From contig JACVRA010000627.1 in the NCBI GenBank assembly GCA_019828545.1, positions 1 through 51,110 on the forward strand: 51,110 bases of DNA. Reading direction: 5' to 3'. This stretch comes from Paracamarosporium sp. OC-R06-R3. Lineage: Eukaryota > Ascomycota > Dothideomycetes > Pleosporales > Didymosphaeriaceae. The first letter of the stretch is position 1. Each line of letters begins with the position of its first letter. A program made the position numbers and the translations under genes. Below are positions 23,137 through 32,908 of this stretch, one piece after another. The notes beneath the pieces were generated by a model that worked only from the letters and a program-made list of their open reading frames with translations, did not search any database and had not been told where the DNA came from.

Positions 23137-23919
23137 GTTCTAAGGATGGCTAGGGTTGGGGTGGAGGTGGTGCTGGGGCAGCGTCAGTGACGTCGACGCG
23201 CGTGACGTGGAGCAACGCGACACCTACCGGAGAGCGGAGCTGGGGAGACGGGAGGGAGGAGGAGCGGGCGAGGGGCGCGTGCGATGTGCGAGGGCGCTGT
23301 GCTGTTGTCGGGCGGGTGCCGTCAGTGGGTTTGTTGACGATGAGCCGGGATGCTGGGAGGCGTCGAGCTACTCACAGATGGTTGCGGAAGTGGCGGGGGA
23401 GGTGGTCGGTGCGGATCGGCGGGTGGGAGGAGAAGCGTGAGGTGAAAGCACCACAGGCGAGGGAGAGAGGAGGAGGCAGTGGAGACGGAGGTGAGGCGGG
23501 AGTGGGCGCGGAGTGGAGAGGTCAAGGAGGAGCTCAGGCAGGGTGACGAAGGTTGCAAGGACGAATATTGCGACGCACGCCTGCTTCGCTGCTAGCTGTC
23601 TTAGCGAGCGGGCGGGCCTTGCCGCATCGACTGAGGAACGCAGCTGCAATGTCCGGACGAGCAATGAGAATCGTGGCAATGGCACTGGCAGCCCGCGACG
23701 CATGCCGCCGCCCGCGTCGCCCCCAGGCTGCCCCGGGCGAGCGCCGCCGTGTCGTCGCGAACATGCAAAAGCCTGCAGCTCGACGCGTGCGCTGCCACCG
23801 GCCTGGAGCCCTCAAGCTCCCCCGCCCCGCACTGGCCACAACGGTCGCGCTTCGCTTGCAATTCACTCCATTGTCCACCTACAGCCCCAGCCCCCCTCCG
23901 CATCCATCTCGCCCGCGAC
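23137..23919. other. GC-rich spacer upstream of the KH gene
   Basis: No gene is supported. The sequence is GC-rich with long open frames on both strands that look like composition effects. It should contain the leader and promoter of the KH protein and the 3' end of the alcohol dehydrogenase transcript. Confidence 0.5.
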
Positions 23920-25185
23920 TCACTTGTGCGCCTCGAACACCACCTTCTGCGCCTGCATCTTGTCGAACAGCTCGTAGCCCTCGACCGCCTGCGACAGCGG
24001 CATGATCTTGTCCGCCATGAAGCTGCCCGCGTTAGCATCAACGTCAGAGACGAGTCATGCATAGACCCACCCGAGCTTGTCCTGGTGCTTCTTCAGCGAC
24101 TCCAGCGCCTGCGGGAACACGCTGCGCACCGGGCACCTGCCCATCTGCACCCGCAGATTCTTGCCGTACGCCTGGTTGCCGTTCCTAGACACTCAGTCCC
24201 TGTCTCACATGCATCCGGTGCCGTGCCACTCACCAAGGAATCTCTGCGTTGTGGACACCCACGCTCGAAATGATCCCAAACGGTCGCAGCAGCTCAAACC
24301 CCATCTTGAGCGCTGGCGAGAGACCCACCACCTCGACCACGACATCCGCGCCCCTCCCCTCAGTAAGCTCCTTAACCCGCTTATCCAGGCCCTCTCTATC
24401 CGTCTGGAAATTCCACGGCTCGGCCCCCAGCTTCTTTGCAAGGTCGAGCCGTGACTGGATCGAATCGACGGCCAGGATGTTCTTTGGCTTGTAGTCCACG
24501 AGGTTGACGAGGGCGCAGAGAGCCACGGGCCCACACCCTATCAGAACCACAGTGCTGTCGCTAATATCCTTCTGCTCCATCTCCTTGAACGCATTGTGTG
24601 CCGCGAACCACCCCGTAGGGAAAATATCCGCCATGAGCACAAGTGCTTCGTCCCTGACGCCCTCCGGCGCCTTCACGGCCGTGCTGTCAGCCAGCGGGAT
24701 GCGCGCATATTCCGCCTGTCCCCCGTCCAGATTCACCGAACCAAATAGTAGGCATTTCGTGCAACGGGACGAGAACCCCCGCGTGCAGTAGAAACACTCT
24801 CCGCAAGACAGCGTAAAAGGCGTCACGATGCGGTCCCCCTTCTTGAACGACTTGACCTCAGACCCCACCTCTTCTACGTGGCCCGTGAACTCGTGACCCA
24901 TGATGAAGTCGGTGCCGGAAGGCTGGTGTCCACGGAACACGTGCAGCTCGCTTTGTAGTCATGTCGTCAGTCTTTGGGTAAGTTCAGTAGAGAGGCTGCT
25001 CGTACCTGCCGCATAGTGCTGTCTTGCGAGAGGTCAGCAGCGAGCACAACGTAGCAAAGCCCACACACCTTGTCCACTTTAACAATGATGTCTGTCTGGT
25101 CTACGATTTTCGGTATGGGACGCTCTTCGATTACGACCTTGTAGGGGCCCTTGAAGACCACTGCTTTCATTGTGTCCTTTGCCAT
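23920..25185 (-). CDS. Zinc-dependent alcohol dehydrogenase (MDR family)
   Basis: Minus-strand exons: 25185-25069, 25022-25006, 24950-24234, 24184-24071, 24022-23920; 355 residues, typical for medium-chain dehydrogenases. The second exon is only 17 bases; it joins VDK-TALCG to SELHVFRGH and so supplies the catalytic zinc cysteine (C43). The motif GHEFTGHVEEVGSEV (about 66) gives a second zinc ligand, and CGECFYCTRGFSSRC the four cysteines of the structural zinc site. VVLIGCGPVALCALVN is the coenzyme-binding glycine loop. The sequence resembles the glutathione-independent formaldehyde / threonine dehydrogenase branch, but the substrate is not certain. The ATG at 25185 is followed by a second in-frame ATG five codons on (MAKDTMKAVVFKGP). 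Nothing looks broken. Confidence 0.92.
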
Positions 25186-25708
25186 ATTGGGCCGTGGGTT
25201 ACGCAGCACACACAGCGGTGAGTAAAGTAGCAGCGTCGAGTAAACGTGGGAACAAAACAAGGCAGGGGAATTGTGTTGCCGCCTTCGTCACGATATGGAT
25301 GAGCGAGTCGACAGAAATCTTTGGCATCAGGCGAGGTCGTCATCGGAGAGCTTGAGCTCCACCCCGCCGAGGTTAAGCGGGGTAGATGCAGACAGACCTC
25401 ACGGGAGCAAGGAAGCTGCAAGCGGAACGTTTCATCATCTTTCCTGCTATGTAAACTACATGGCGTGGTCTTCATAGGGAAAAATTATTGCGTGAGAGGG
25501 ACAAAGAAACAAGTGCTGTATGCCCGTGTACTGAAACCGTCATCCTGTTGCTTTGCCGCACTGCGCCGGACGCCCCAATTGCAAGCCCAGTATTAAACGC
25601 CATGCCGTGTCCTGACCCAAGCCTTGATCCGTACCCAAGAAATACTCCTTATGAATGCATGTTTGAAAGATCAGGGGTGTCTCTTGCCTCCGGCCGGGCG
25701 CCGACCGC
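25186..25708. other. Spacer between Yippee and alcohol dehydrogenase genes
   Basis: Promoter side of the alcohol dehydrogenase and 3' flank of the Yippee gene. No gene or strong motif is seen. Confidence 0.5.
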
Positions 25709-26098
25709 TCACGATACTGTGCACAGTAGCTCCGCCTCGAGGATGAACTTGCCCTCCTTGTACTTCTCGCTCGATTCATATGCCTTGTCGTACTTCCAGC
25801 CGACCGTCTCTTTGCACTGCCTGCAGTGTATGTCGCGTACGACGTGGCGTCCGGTAGTCATGTTGCGCTCGTTCGGGTCCGATTCGGTGATGTTAACGAC
25901 TTGGTCAAAGAGGTATGCCTTACCGTGCTGGCCGCGGAAATTCTGCAGATACGTTAGTAAGCGTGCGGTTGAATGTCCCAAAGGTTCGGGTGAGCGTACC
26001 CTGCTAAGGATATCGTCGTGGTTGGAGAGGTGTGTCTTGCAATTCCGACACCCGTAGATGCGGCCTCCGTTGAGGTAGATGTTGTAAGTAAGACCCAT
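25709..26098 (-). CDS. Yippee-family zinc-binding protein (Moh1/YPEL-like)
   Basis: Minus-strand exons 26098-26000 and 25942-25709; 110 residues, the normal size. A 57-base intron (GTACGC..CAG) separates HLSNHDDILSR from NFRGQHGKAYLF. The Yippee zinc pair is complete: C17-x2-C20 and C73-x2-C76, with the conserved GRHVVRDIHCRQCKETVGWKYDKAYE in between and after. Yeast Moh1 and human YPEL5 are stable subunits of the GID/CTLH ubiquitin ligase, so a similar role is plausible. The last exon ends in LLCTVS. The gene is intact. Confidence 0.95.
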   Translation of the reverse strand: MGLTYNIYLNGGRIYGCRNCKTHLSNHDDILSRVRSPEPLGHSTARLLTYLQNFRGQHGKAYLFDQVVNITESDPNERNMTTGRHVVRDIHCRQCKETVGWKYDKAYESSEKYKEGKFILEAELLCTVS

Positions 26099-27763
26099 AG
26101 CGAGGCTTTGTGTGCTTGAGTGAGACTATGGTAGGTATTGTACGTTCGGCGGCCGCAGCGAGCAGGTCGAGGTTGGGACGTTAAGAAGGTCCCGCCGCGG
26201 GCCACAGGCACGGAAGGTCGACCGACACGCAGATGGATGTTGCTTCACGCTGCAGTGAAAGGAGATAGAAAAGAGAGAAAGAGAGATCTGGCGAGCGGTG
26301 GCAGGCGGTCCGGTGCGGTGAAAGGGCGAAATGGCGAGATCTCGTAAGTCTTGCCGTTAATGCCTCGGGGCACTTGTGACCTTGTTGAACGCCAGGCCTA
26401 CCCTTGTGACCAGCTCGGAGTGTGAGGAGCTTGCTACGAGCTGAATATCCTTGCTGTTCAGCACACGATCGGAGTTCTGCGTGCTTCGCAAAAGTGCATT
26501 AGTGGCTGCGAGTGAGACTGGAGAGCTGCGAGGGACTGGGACGGCGGGGAGCTGTGAGTGGAGGGCCGGCAGGTGAAACCCCGGTCGGCGCTCTGGCACG
26601 TGGCGATAAGATAAAGGGCCGGGGTGCGGAACTTGTCGTCCGATGAGCTTTGAACCCGCGGGGCCTGCTCCAATTATGCTCAGACCTATGCAAACGACTT
26701 GACCACCGTGTTATCCTTGGATCTGGTGTAAACAGATGCTCGATCTTGACTGACAACGAGAGACCGACACGATACAACTCTGCTTGGCTTGGCTTGACTT
26801 GGCGCAACATGACGATATCATACAATCCTACGAGAAAAGTATATATGCCTGTCAGCTACATGATTTCTGCATTCCAGAGCTACCTTTATCGCGGTGTCCA
26901 TGGAGATGTCTGTCCTCGTCAATCGCTTCACGTGACAACAGGGCCTCCACCAATAGAGAAGCATATCCGGTTGCCTGATTCAGAGACCCGTTTGACAAGG
27001 ACTGCCTATCGCCATGCTGTGGAGCATTGCCGTAGCGCTGGAGAGTCATATCACCGCTCTGAAATGCAGGTTTATCAACACCCATCAGCATCTGGCCAGC
27101 GGCTGTAGGATGCATGGCACGTCATTTCTCATTTCTCGTTCTCTTGCTGGATACCAATGGGTAAATCAAAAGGCTGGCGAGCAGAGGACAGCTCATCAAA
27201 CGCAGTCGGGAATGCAGCAGCAGATTGGAGCGAAATAACCGTTGTTTATGCCGCTGCCGTTGGCGATGTTTTGATCTGCAAGTACCAACCTCCTAGATGC
27301 AGATTGGACACGCGAGACGATGATCCCATCCTGCAGACGGCCGGCAAGCTGTCGGAGTGCGAGCGACTCTGGTGTATACATCTCTCGAAGTCGCTGTGGG
27401 GCTCGCCGTGCTGGTAGAGTAGCTGGCTTCGCAGGGTCTGCCGCACGACGCCCGTCGTGAAGAGACGCTGGGCAACGAACAGCGCTCCATGCCATCAGAC
27501 TCCTGCCCATGACAACGCACCCTGGCTTGATATGACGAGCGTTGCAGCGAGCAGCCCAGCCCCCCAGCTGAGCACGCGCCCGCGGCTGCATGTCCCCTCG
27601 GATTAGCGAGAGCGTCTGCGGGTAGAAGGTGCTAGAAGACTCTCTTGATCCCAGTGCCGTCTTCTGTCGGTCCGCGCCCGCTCTCAACCAAACTTTGCCT
27701 TGACTGCAGCGCACTAAAATTTCAGTTACACCGGGCCTCCTAACCTTTGTTCGCTCGCCTCCC
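26099..27763. other. Divergent spacer between Yippee and the TPR/J-domain gene
   Basis: This 1.66 kb region has promoters facing both ways. One TCACGTGA palindrome is at 26928-26935. A 236-codon minus-strand open frame (27906-27196) overlaps the start of the next gene on the other strand and has no domain; I treat it as spurious. No heat-shock element array is obvious upstream of the chaperone gene. Confidence 0.5.
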
Positions 27764-29899
27764 ATGGTGCTTCCCTCCCTCTTTCGCAAGGCCTCCAAAT
27801 CAGTCCAGCCCGACGCCCCGAAACTCGCCCCCGGCAAGCCAGCAACAAAAAGTAATCCAGGCACCCCTCCCTCTTCGCCTGACAAAAAGTCCCACTCCCG
27901 AGTCAAAGAGCGCGAGCGCGAACGCCGCTCTAGCTCTTACTCGTCCAAGCGCTCGTCCAAATACGACCGCGACTCACACCCGCTCAATCTCCCGCCCGAC
28001 GAGCTCCGCAGGCTCTCGTCGTCAGCCATGTCCGCCATGGCCGACCAGCCCACTCCCCAGCCCATGGACGTCGACCGTGAATTTGCAACCTCACCGACGC
28101 CCGCTCCCTCCAGCCCGGCTGCCGCACAGGCCCCGGGAGCATTCCCCAAGACCAACGGCGAGGAATCGCGACCAGCACCTCCTCCGCACAGGTACACGAC
28201 GAGCCCGCCGCCAGAGTCGGCAAAGTATGCTGCGACGCCAGAGGAATCATCTGCGCCTGCACAGCCCCCCACGATAGACGCCGAAGAGTACAAGGCTGCA
28301 GGAAACAAATTCTTCAAGATCAAGGACTACCCGGCCGCTATCAAGGAGTACTCGAGAGGTGCGTTGTGCTCCCGTCGCACGCTAGCTGATTTGCGTGCTG
28401 CATCGTGCCGCACTGCATCACCTCGCACAGTCCATGTAGACATCCGCTAATCATGCGCAGCCATCGAAGCCGACCCCAAAAATGCCACCTACTACTCGAA
28501 CCGAGCTGCAGCGTACATATCGTCGAACCGCTTCGTCGAGGCTCTGGAAGACTGCAAAATGGCAGACGAGCTCGATCCCGGCAACATGAAGGTTGGACTG
28601 CGATTAGGCAGAGTATACACCAGTCTGGGGCGCCCAGACGAGGCAGTCGCGGCGTACAATACTGTCAACGCTACGCAGAAGGACATGCAGCCTGCACTGA
28701 CCATGCAACGGCATCTGCAGCAGGCCGAAGAAACGCTGAAGAGCGGCGGCGCAGGATCCATGATCATATACGCACTCAACGAGGCTGAGCGAGGGCTAGG
28801 GTCTGGTGTTGATAGGCCGCGGAAGTGGAACCTTCTGCGGGGAGAGGCACACTTGCGGATGGGCAACGTCAATGCTCTCGGCGAGGCACAGAACGTTGCC
28901 ATGAACTTGCTCAGACGGAACAACCAGGATCCGGACGCACTGGTGCTGCGAGGTCGTGCTTTATATGGTCAGGGCGAGAACGACAAGGCTATCCAACACT
29001 TCAAGCAGGCACTGGGCTGCGACCCCGACTTCAAAGACGCCCTGAAGTACCTGCGGATGGTGCAGAAGCTCGAGCGCATGAAGGAGGAGGGTAACACAGC
29101 CTTCAAGTCGGGCCGCTTCCAGGAAGCTGTCGACACCTATTCCAAGGCCTTGGAGGTTGATCCTTCGAACAAGCAGACCAATTCGAAGATCCTACAAAAC
29201 CGGGCCCTTTGCTACACCAGGTTAAAGAAATGGACAAACGCCATTACGGATTGCGACAAGGCCCTCGAGCTCGACCCCAGCTACACAAAGGCGAAGAAGA
29301 CCCGTGCAAAGGCATTGGGTGAGTCGGGCAACTGGGACGAGGCTGTCAAGGAGCTCAAGGCTATCCACGAGGCCAACCCTTCAGAACCAGGCATCGCCAA
29401 GGAGATTAGGAACGCAGAGCTTGAGCTGAAGAAAAGCAAGCGAAAAGACTACTACAAGATCCTCGGCATCGAAAAAGATGCCACCGACACCGAAATCAAG
29501 AAGGCTTACCGCAAGCTAGCCATTGTGCACCACCCTGACAAGAACCCCGATGACGAAACCGCGCACCAGAGGTTCCAAGAGATCCAAGAGGCCCACGAGA
29601 CTTTGAGTGACCCGCAGAAGCGTGCTCGCTTCGATTCAGGCGAGGACCTCATCGACCCCTCTGACATGTTCGGCGGGGGCGGGGGTGGTTTCGGCGGTGG
29701 CATGGGCGGAGGCATCGACCCCGAGATTCTCATGCAGATGTTCGGTGGTATGGGTGGCGGTCGAGGAGGCGGCGGCGGCGGCTTCAGCTTCCAGAGTGGT
29801 GGCGGTGGCAGTCCCTTCGGTGGCATGGGTGGCATGGGCGGCATGCCTGGCGGCGGAGGCCGGCGAGGCCAGCAGTTCCAGGGCGGATTCCCCTTCTAA
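27764..29899 (+). CDS. TPR and J-domain co-chaperone (DNAJC7/TPR2-like)
   Basis: Exons 27764-28358 and 28461-29899; 677 residues. The 102-base intron (GTGCGT..CAG, CTAATC before the acceptor) joins AAIKEYSR to [17 protein letters not shown] inside the first TPR unit. Residues 1-170 are low-complexity (Ser/Pro/Arg/Lys, then Pro/Ala). About eight TPR-like helical pairs follow to residue 515. The J domain (about 527-595) has [13 protein letters not shown] and an intact HPD (about 556). The C-terminal 75 residues are Gly/Met/Phe-rich. DNAJC7-type proteins pass clients between Hsp70 (J domain) and Hsp90 (TPR clamp) in the cytosol. The long disordered N-terminus goes beyond the animal homologue. 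ATG 27764 is the first in frame; internal methionines near residues 87-92 are a possible alternative start. Confidence 0.94.
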
Positions 29900-30648
29900 G
29901 CGTACACGCTTGAATATTTCTGCACCATGTAAGTGTGCAATCTGGATGTCTTGCAGCCTGTACATGCTCTTGCATTTCTAGGATAGTTTTCGCCGGGACA
30001 TGCCTCGTTGTTTTGCGTTGTTTTGTGTTTGGGTTATGCACGGCGTTGGAATAGTTTGGGTCGGCGCGAGCGAGCTACAGCGGAAGCTCGACATAGACTG
30101 CCTTGACATCACAGCATTATCGGCGTCTCACCTTGCCTTGTCAGGAGAAATATTCATCTAGACGGACGAGAGTTCAGTATTCGGCGCAGGATAGGATAAG
30201 ATGAAGCATTAATTCATTGTATTCTCATTTCAGGGGCTTGATCTCGTGTTTGTATATAGACACAAAAAGTTTAAGTGCAACCTAGTATTCGAATTTTCTA
30301 GGCATGAGTACTACTATATCAGTTCAATCATTGCAATAATAAATGATGACATAAGCAATCGCTAGGCCGAATCTAGCACAGCTCTTCACCTTCGCCTCGC
30401 ACACTGCATCTTCTGGTTGATCACAACGAACAACGCCCCATCCATAAATCCATACTATTTTAACCACTCGTTTGAACACTCTTACCCAAGCGTGATCACC
30501 CTCGATCCTCTTCAAGAACTACCCGACATCCTCCACACTCTCCCACCATACAAACCACCAGCAAAGACCTATCTATCACGGGACCAACCCAACCCAAACA
30601 CACACCACCACCACCACCACCACCACCCCCATAACCCAAACAAAAAAA
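29900..30648. other. Spacer between TPR/J-domain and YwbE-like genes
   Basis: The first half is probably the 3' UTR of the co-chaperone. The 150 bases before the next start are C/A-rich, end in a CAC/CCA repeat and an A7 run directly before the ATG, and look like a leader. No gene is seen. Confidence 0.5.
30601..30630. repeat. CCA trinucleotide repeat in leader
   Basis: About eight to nine ACC/CCA units lie 20-50 bases before the ATG of the YwbE-like gene, most likely in its 5' UTR. Confidence 0.85.
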
Positions 30649-31317
30649 ATGCCAGGCCGCAACCGCCAACCCCGCCCACCCCGCAACAACAATACAAACA
30701 ACACAAACAACACATCTCACCGCTCACACCCCCCACGCCCCCAAAGACATCACCACCACCCTAGTCCCAGCTCCGTCCCACCCCATGCCTCCCTCACCCC
30801 CGGCACCCCCGTCTCCCTCGTCCTCAAAGTAGACCAGCCCACAGGCCACCAAGTCCAAGGCATAGTCTCCGAAGTGCTTACACGCAGCGACCATCCGCGG
30901 GGCGTGAAAGTCAGGCTGCGAGACGGGCGGGTAGGACGCGTGCAGAGACTTGTTAGTGAGGAGGAGGGTGTGAGAGGGGAGAACTTAGTTGGTGGGGAGG
31001 GAGCGGGGTTGGGGAGGGACGGTGAGAGAGGTGCGGGTGGTAATGGCAGTGGACGAGGGAGGGGAAGGGGGTATAGGTTTGAGAGGGATGTCAGACATGA
31101 TGGGAGTGAGGAGTATGTGTTTGATGAGGGGAGGATGGCGGGGAGGGATCTGGGGGTTTTTGCGGAGCTGGAGGCGGAGGATAGGAGGTATGAGGCGATG
31201 AGGGGGATGGAGGGGAGTGCAGGGGGTGAGGTTGCGGTTTGTCCTGTTTGTGGGGCGTTTGAGGGGGATGAGAGGGCTGTGGCGTTTCATGTTGAGGGGC
31301 ATTTTGCTGAGGGGTGA
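30649..31317 (+). CDS. YwbE-like (DUF2196) domain protein with C-terminal zinc finger
   Basis: A single-exon gene of 222 residues with a strong start (A7 before ATG). Residues 1-48 are Arg/Pro/Asn/His-rich. Residues 49-104 match the YwbE/DUF2196 family known from small bacterial proteins (LTPGTPVSLVLKVDQPTG, then GIVSEVLTRSDHPRGVKVRL and GRVGRVQRLV). A Gly/Arg-rich linker (105-145, with RGRGRG) follows, then a charged helix and a zinc finger C198-x2-C201-x12-H214-x3-H218, which resembles the small UBZ-type ubiquitin-binding finger. No function is established for the family; the basic YwbE fold plus RG-rich linker suggests nucleic acid binding and the finger a ubiquitin or protein contact. Coding-strand composition flips from C-rich to G-rich near 30900. 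Confidence 0.85.
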   Translation: MPGRNRQPRPPRNNNTNNTNNTSHRSHPPRPQRHHHHPSPSSVPPHASLTPGTPVSLVLKVDQPTGHQVQGIVSEVLTRSDHPRGVKVRLRDGRVGRVQRLVSEEEGVRGENLVGGEGAGLGRDGERGAGGNGSGRGRGRGYRFERDVRHDGSEEYVFDEGRMAGRDLGVFAELEAEDRRYEAMRGMEGSAGGEVAVCPVCGAFEGDERAVAFHVEGHFAEG

Positions 31318-31336
31318 GGGGTGAGGGGTGAGTGGG
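31311..31336 (+). other. G-quadruplex motif over the stop codon
   Basis: The unit GGGGTGA occurs three times in tandem, followed by GT and GGG. Four G-tracts with loops of 3, 3 and 5 bases result. The first TGA (31315-31317) is the stop codon of the YwbE-like gene. Confidence 0.75.
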
Positions 31337-31624
31337 TTGTGGGTTTATTGGGTTTGTATTTGTGCAGCTGCTGCTATGGAGTATGGAAGCTTGGAAAAGC
31401 TGGAGCCAGAGTTCTTAGATCGCGAGGTTGTGTTCATCATCCAGATGGAACATATCGACCGCGCATATTTAACCATTGAAATCCCATCAGACAAAGCAGA
31501 AATGACCCTGCATACAACGACCCGTAAGCCGACCACTACTTGTACGTGGGATATAGGCCCCGTTGATAGTCGATATCGGTGACTGCTGATGTTAGTGGGA
31601 GGGACAAAAAGTATTGGAGAAAGG
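31318..31624. other. Convergent spacer after YwbE-like gene
   Basis: Short 3' flank shared by two convergent genes. Apart from the G-rich repeat at its start, nothing is seen. Confidence 0.5.
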
Positions 31625-32908
31625 TTACTGACGGATACGCTTGATATCATGAGCCCAGTCACCTCGTCCCGGATCATCACGCTCATGCGCTCGATGATGT
31701 TTGATAATATACTGTCGCTCCCTCTGGTATTCGTCCATGAATTCCTTGTCGCCATACCAGGCTCGGAACATATCGCCTGCGATGATACTCATGTCTTTCT
31801 CGCGAGTAGATTTGTTACCATCGGGAATGTCAGAAAGTCGGTTGTGCCCGCAAGTGAAGACTCGAAGTTCACAATCAGCCAGGTCTAGCTGCGTCACGCA
31901 GAAAGCAATGTCACGCTTGAGCCGCCGTTCCTTCTCATTGCTCTGATTGACAGTTGCTCGTGCCTTCAGACCGGCGATTTCATTGCGCAGGATCTCATTG
32001 TTATTGCGGGATTCACTAAGCTTGCCTCGAACATTGTCTAGAATTTCAAGCTGCGCAGCCTTCTGGGTCGAGGTTTTCGTCAGGTTTGACTCGAGGGCCG
32101 TGATCTTAGCTTCTTGATCATCTTGTCTTAACTGCATGACCTTCAAGTGATCCAGTTCAACTTGGAGTGAGCTGACCTGGTTAGTGAGATGAAGGACTTT
32201 CTGTTGCAGTTGAGCATTCGTTTTGTCCTTGCGGCGCACTTGATCAGTAACGCGGTCTCTCTCTTCTGATAAGCGTTTAATGTAGTCTTTATCGTTGTCT
32301 TTGTCGATGTAAAGCCGGTCAATACGGTCAATCAGAGTCGTTAGGGCAGTAGGGGACCCCTTGAGCTGCTCGTTCTCTGCCTCTAATATACCAAGTCTGG
32401 ATTGGAGATTGCCAATCTTCTCTTGGCTGACCCTGACCTGCCTCGAAGCCTCTGCGTGCGCCAACGCCTTCGTAGTTAGTTGCTGATCCTGCGACTCGAT
32501 CGTCGTCAAGGCCTTGTCGTAGGCTAACGTCTTCGAGTCAAGTTGTTCCATGAGTTGGCAAACTCTACATTCTAGGTTCTCGTTCAGCGTGCGGAGTTCC
32601 TGGAGGCGGATCTGGAGCTGATCGAACGCTTCCACGGGCGGGTGGGTGAGACCCAGTTGAATTTCCTTATCCATGTCTAGGTCCACTCGCAAAACGTTGT
32701 CATTGTAGTCATCTCCTGCAACAGTGGGACTGGATTCGCCTGAACCTGTTTCTTCGTCCTTCTGTGTCACTGGCCAATCGCCGCCCATCATTCGCTCATT
32801 CTCAGCAAGCTTAAGCTCGAAAGCCGCTCTCCTGCTATTTTCGTTGTCAGCGCAAGTATCGGAAGAGATTGCGTGAGCGGCTGCTCCATAGCGAATCAAG
32901 TCCGCCAT
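31625..32908 (-). CDS. Coiled-coil protein of unknown function
   Basis: A single open frame of 427 residues from the ATG at 32908 (MADLIRYGAAAHAIS). An in-frame upstream ATG at 32986 would add 26 hydrophobic residues (MVFVKLFVISLTTICTYSDT...), which could be read as a signal peptide but more likely is leader. I do not recognise the family. Residues of about 100-345 are heptad-rich and charged (LQIRLQELRTLNENLE; LQSRLGILEAENEQLKG; LTNQVSSLQVELDHL), predicting a long coiled coil with few breaks. The last 85 residues are mixed, with two Cys and basic ends, and might be globular. It has no intron, unlike most neighbours. The call as a real gene rests on its length and coiled-coil pattern. Confidence 0.7.
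   Translation of the reverse strand: MADLIRYGAAAHAISSDTCADNENSRRAAFELKLAENERMMGGDWPVTQKDEETGSGESSPTVAGDDYNDNVLRVDLDMDKEIQLGLTHPPVEAFDQLQIRLQELRTLNENLECRVCQLMEQLDSKTLAYDKALTTIESQDQQLTTKALAHAEASRQVRVSQEKIGNLQSRLGILEAENEQLKGSPTALTTLIDRIDRLYIDKDNDKDYIKRLSEERDRVTDQVRRKDKTNAQLQQKVLHLTNQVSSLQVELDHLKVMQLRQDDQEAKITALESNLTKTSTQKAAQLEILDNVRGKLSESRNNNEILRNEIAGLKARATVNQSNEKERRLKRDIAFCVTQLDLADCELRVFTCGHNRLSDIPDGNKSTREKDMSIIAGDMFRAWYGDKEFMDEYQRERQYIIKHHRAHERDDPGRGDWAHDIKRIRQ

Noticed and set aside
23513..24062. Overlapping GC-rich frames between KH and alcohol dehydrogenase genes
   Set aside because: No domains; they overlap the last exons of the alcohol dehydrogenase on either strand.
27196..27906. 236-codon minus-strand open frame
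   Set aside because: It overlaps the start of the TPR/J-domain gene on the opposite strand, has no domain or splice partner, and its composition fits an antisense shadow of GC-rich DNA.
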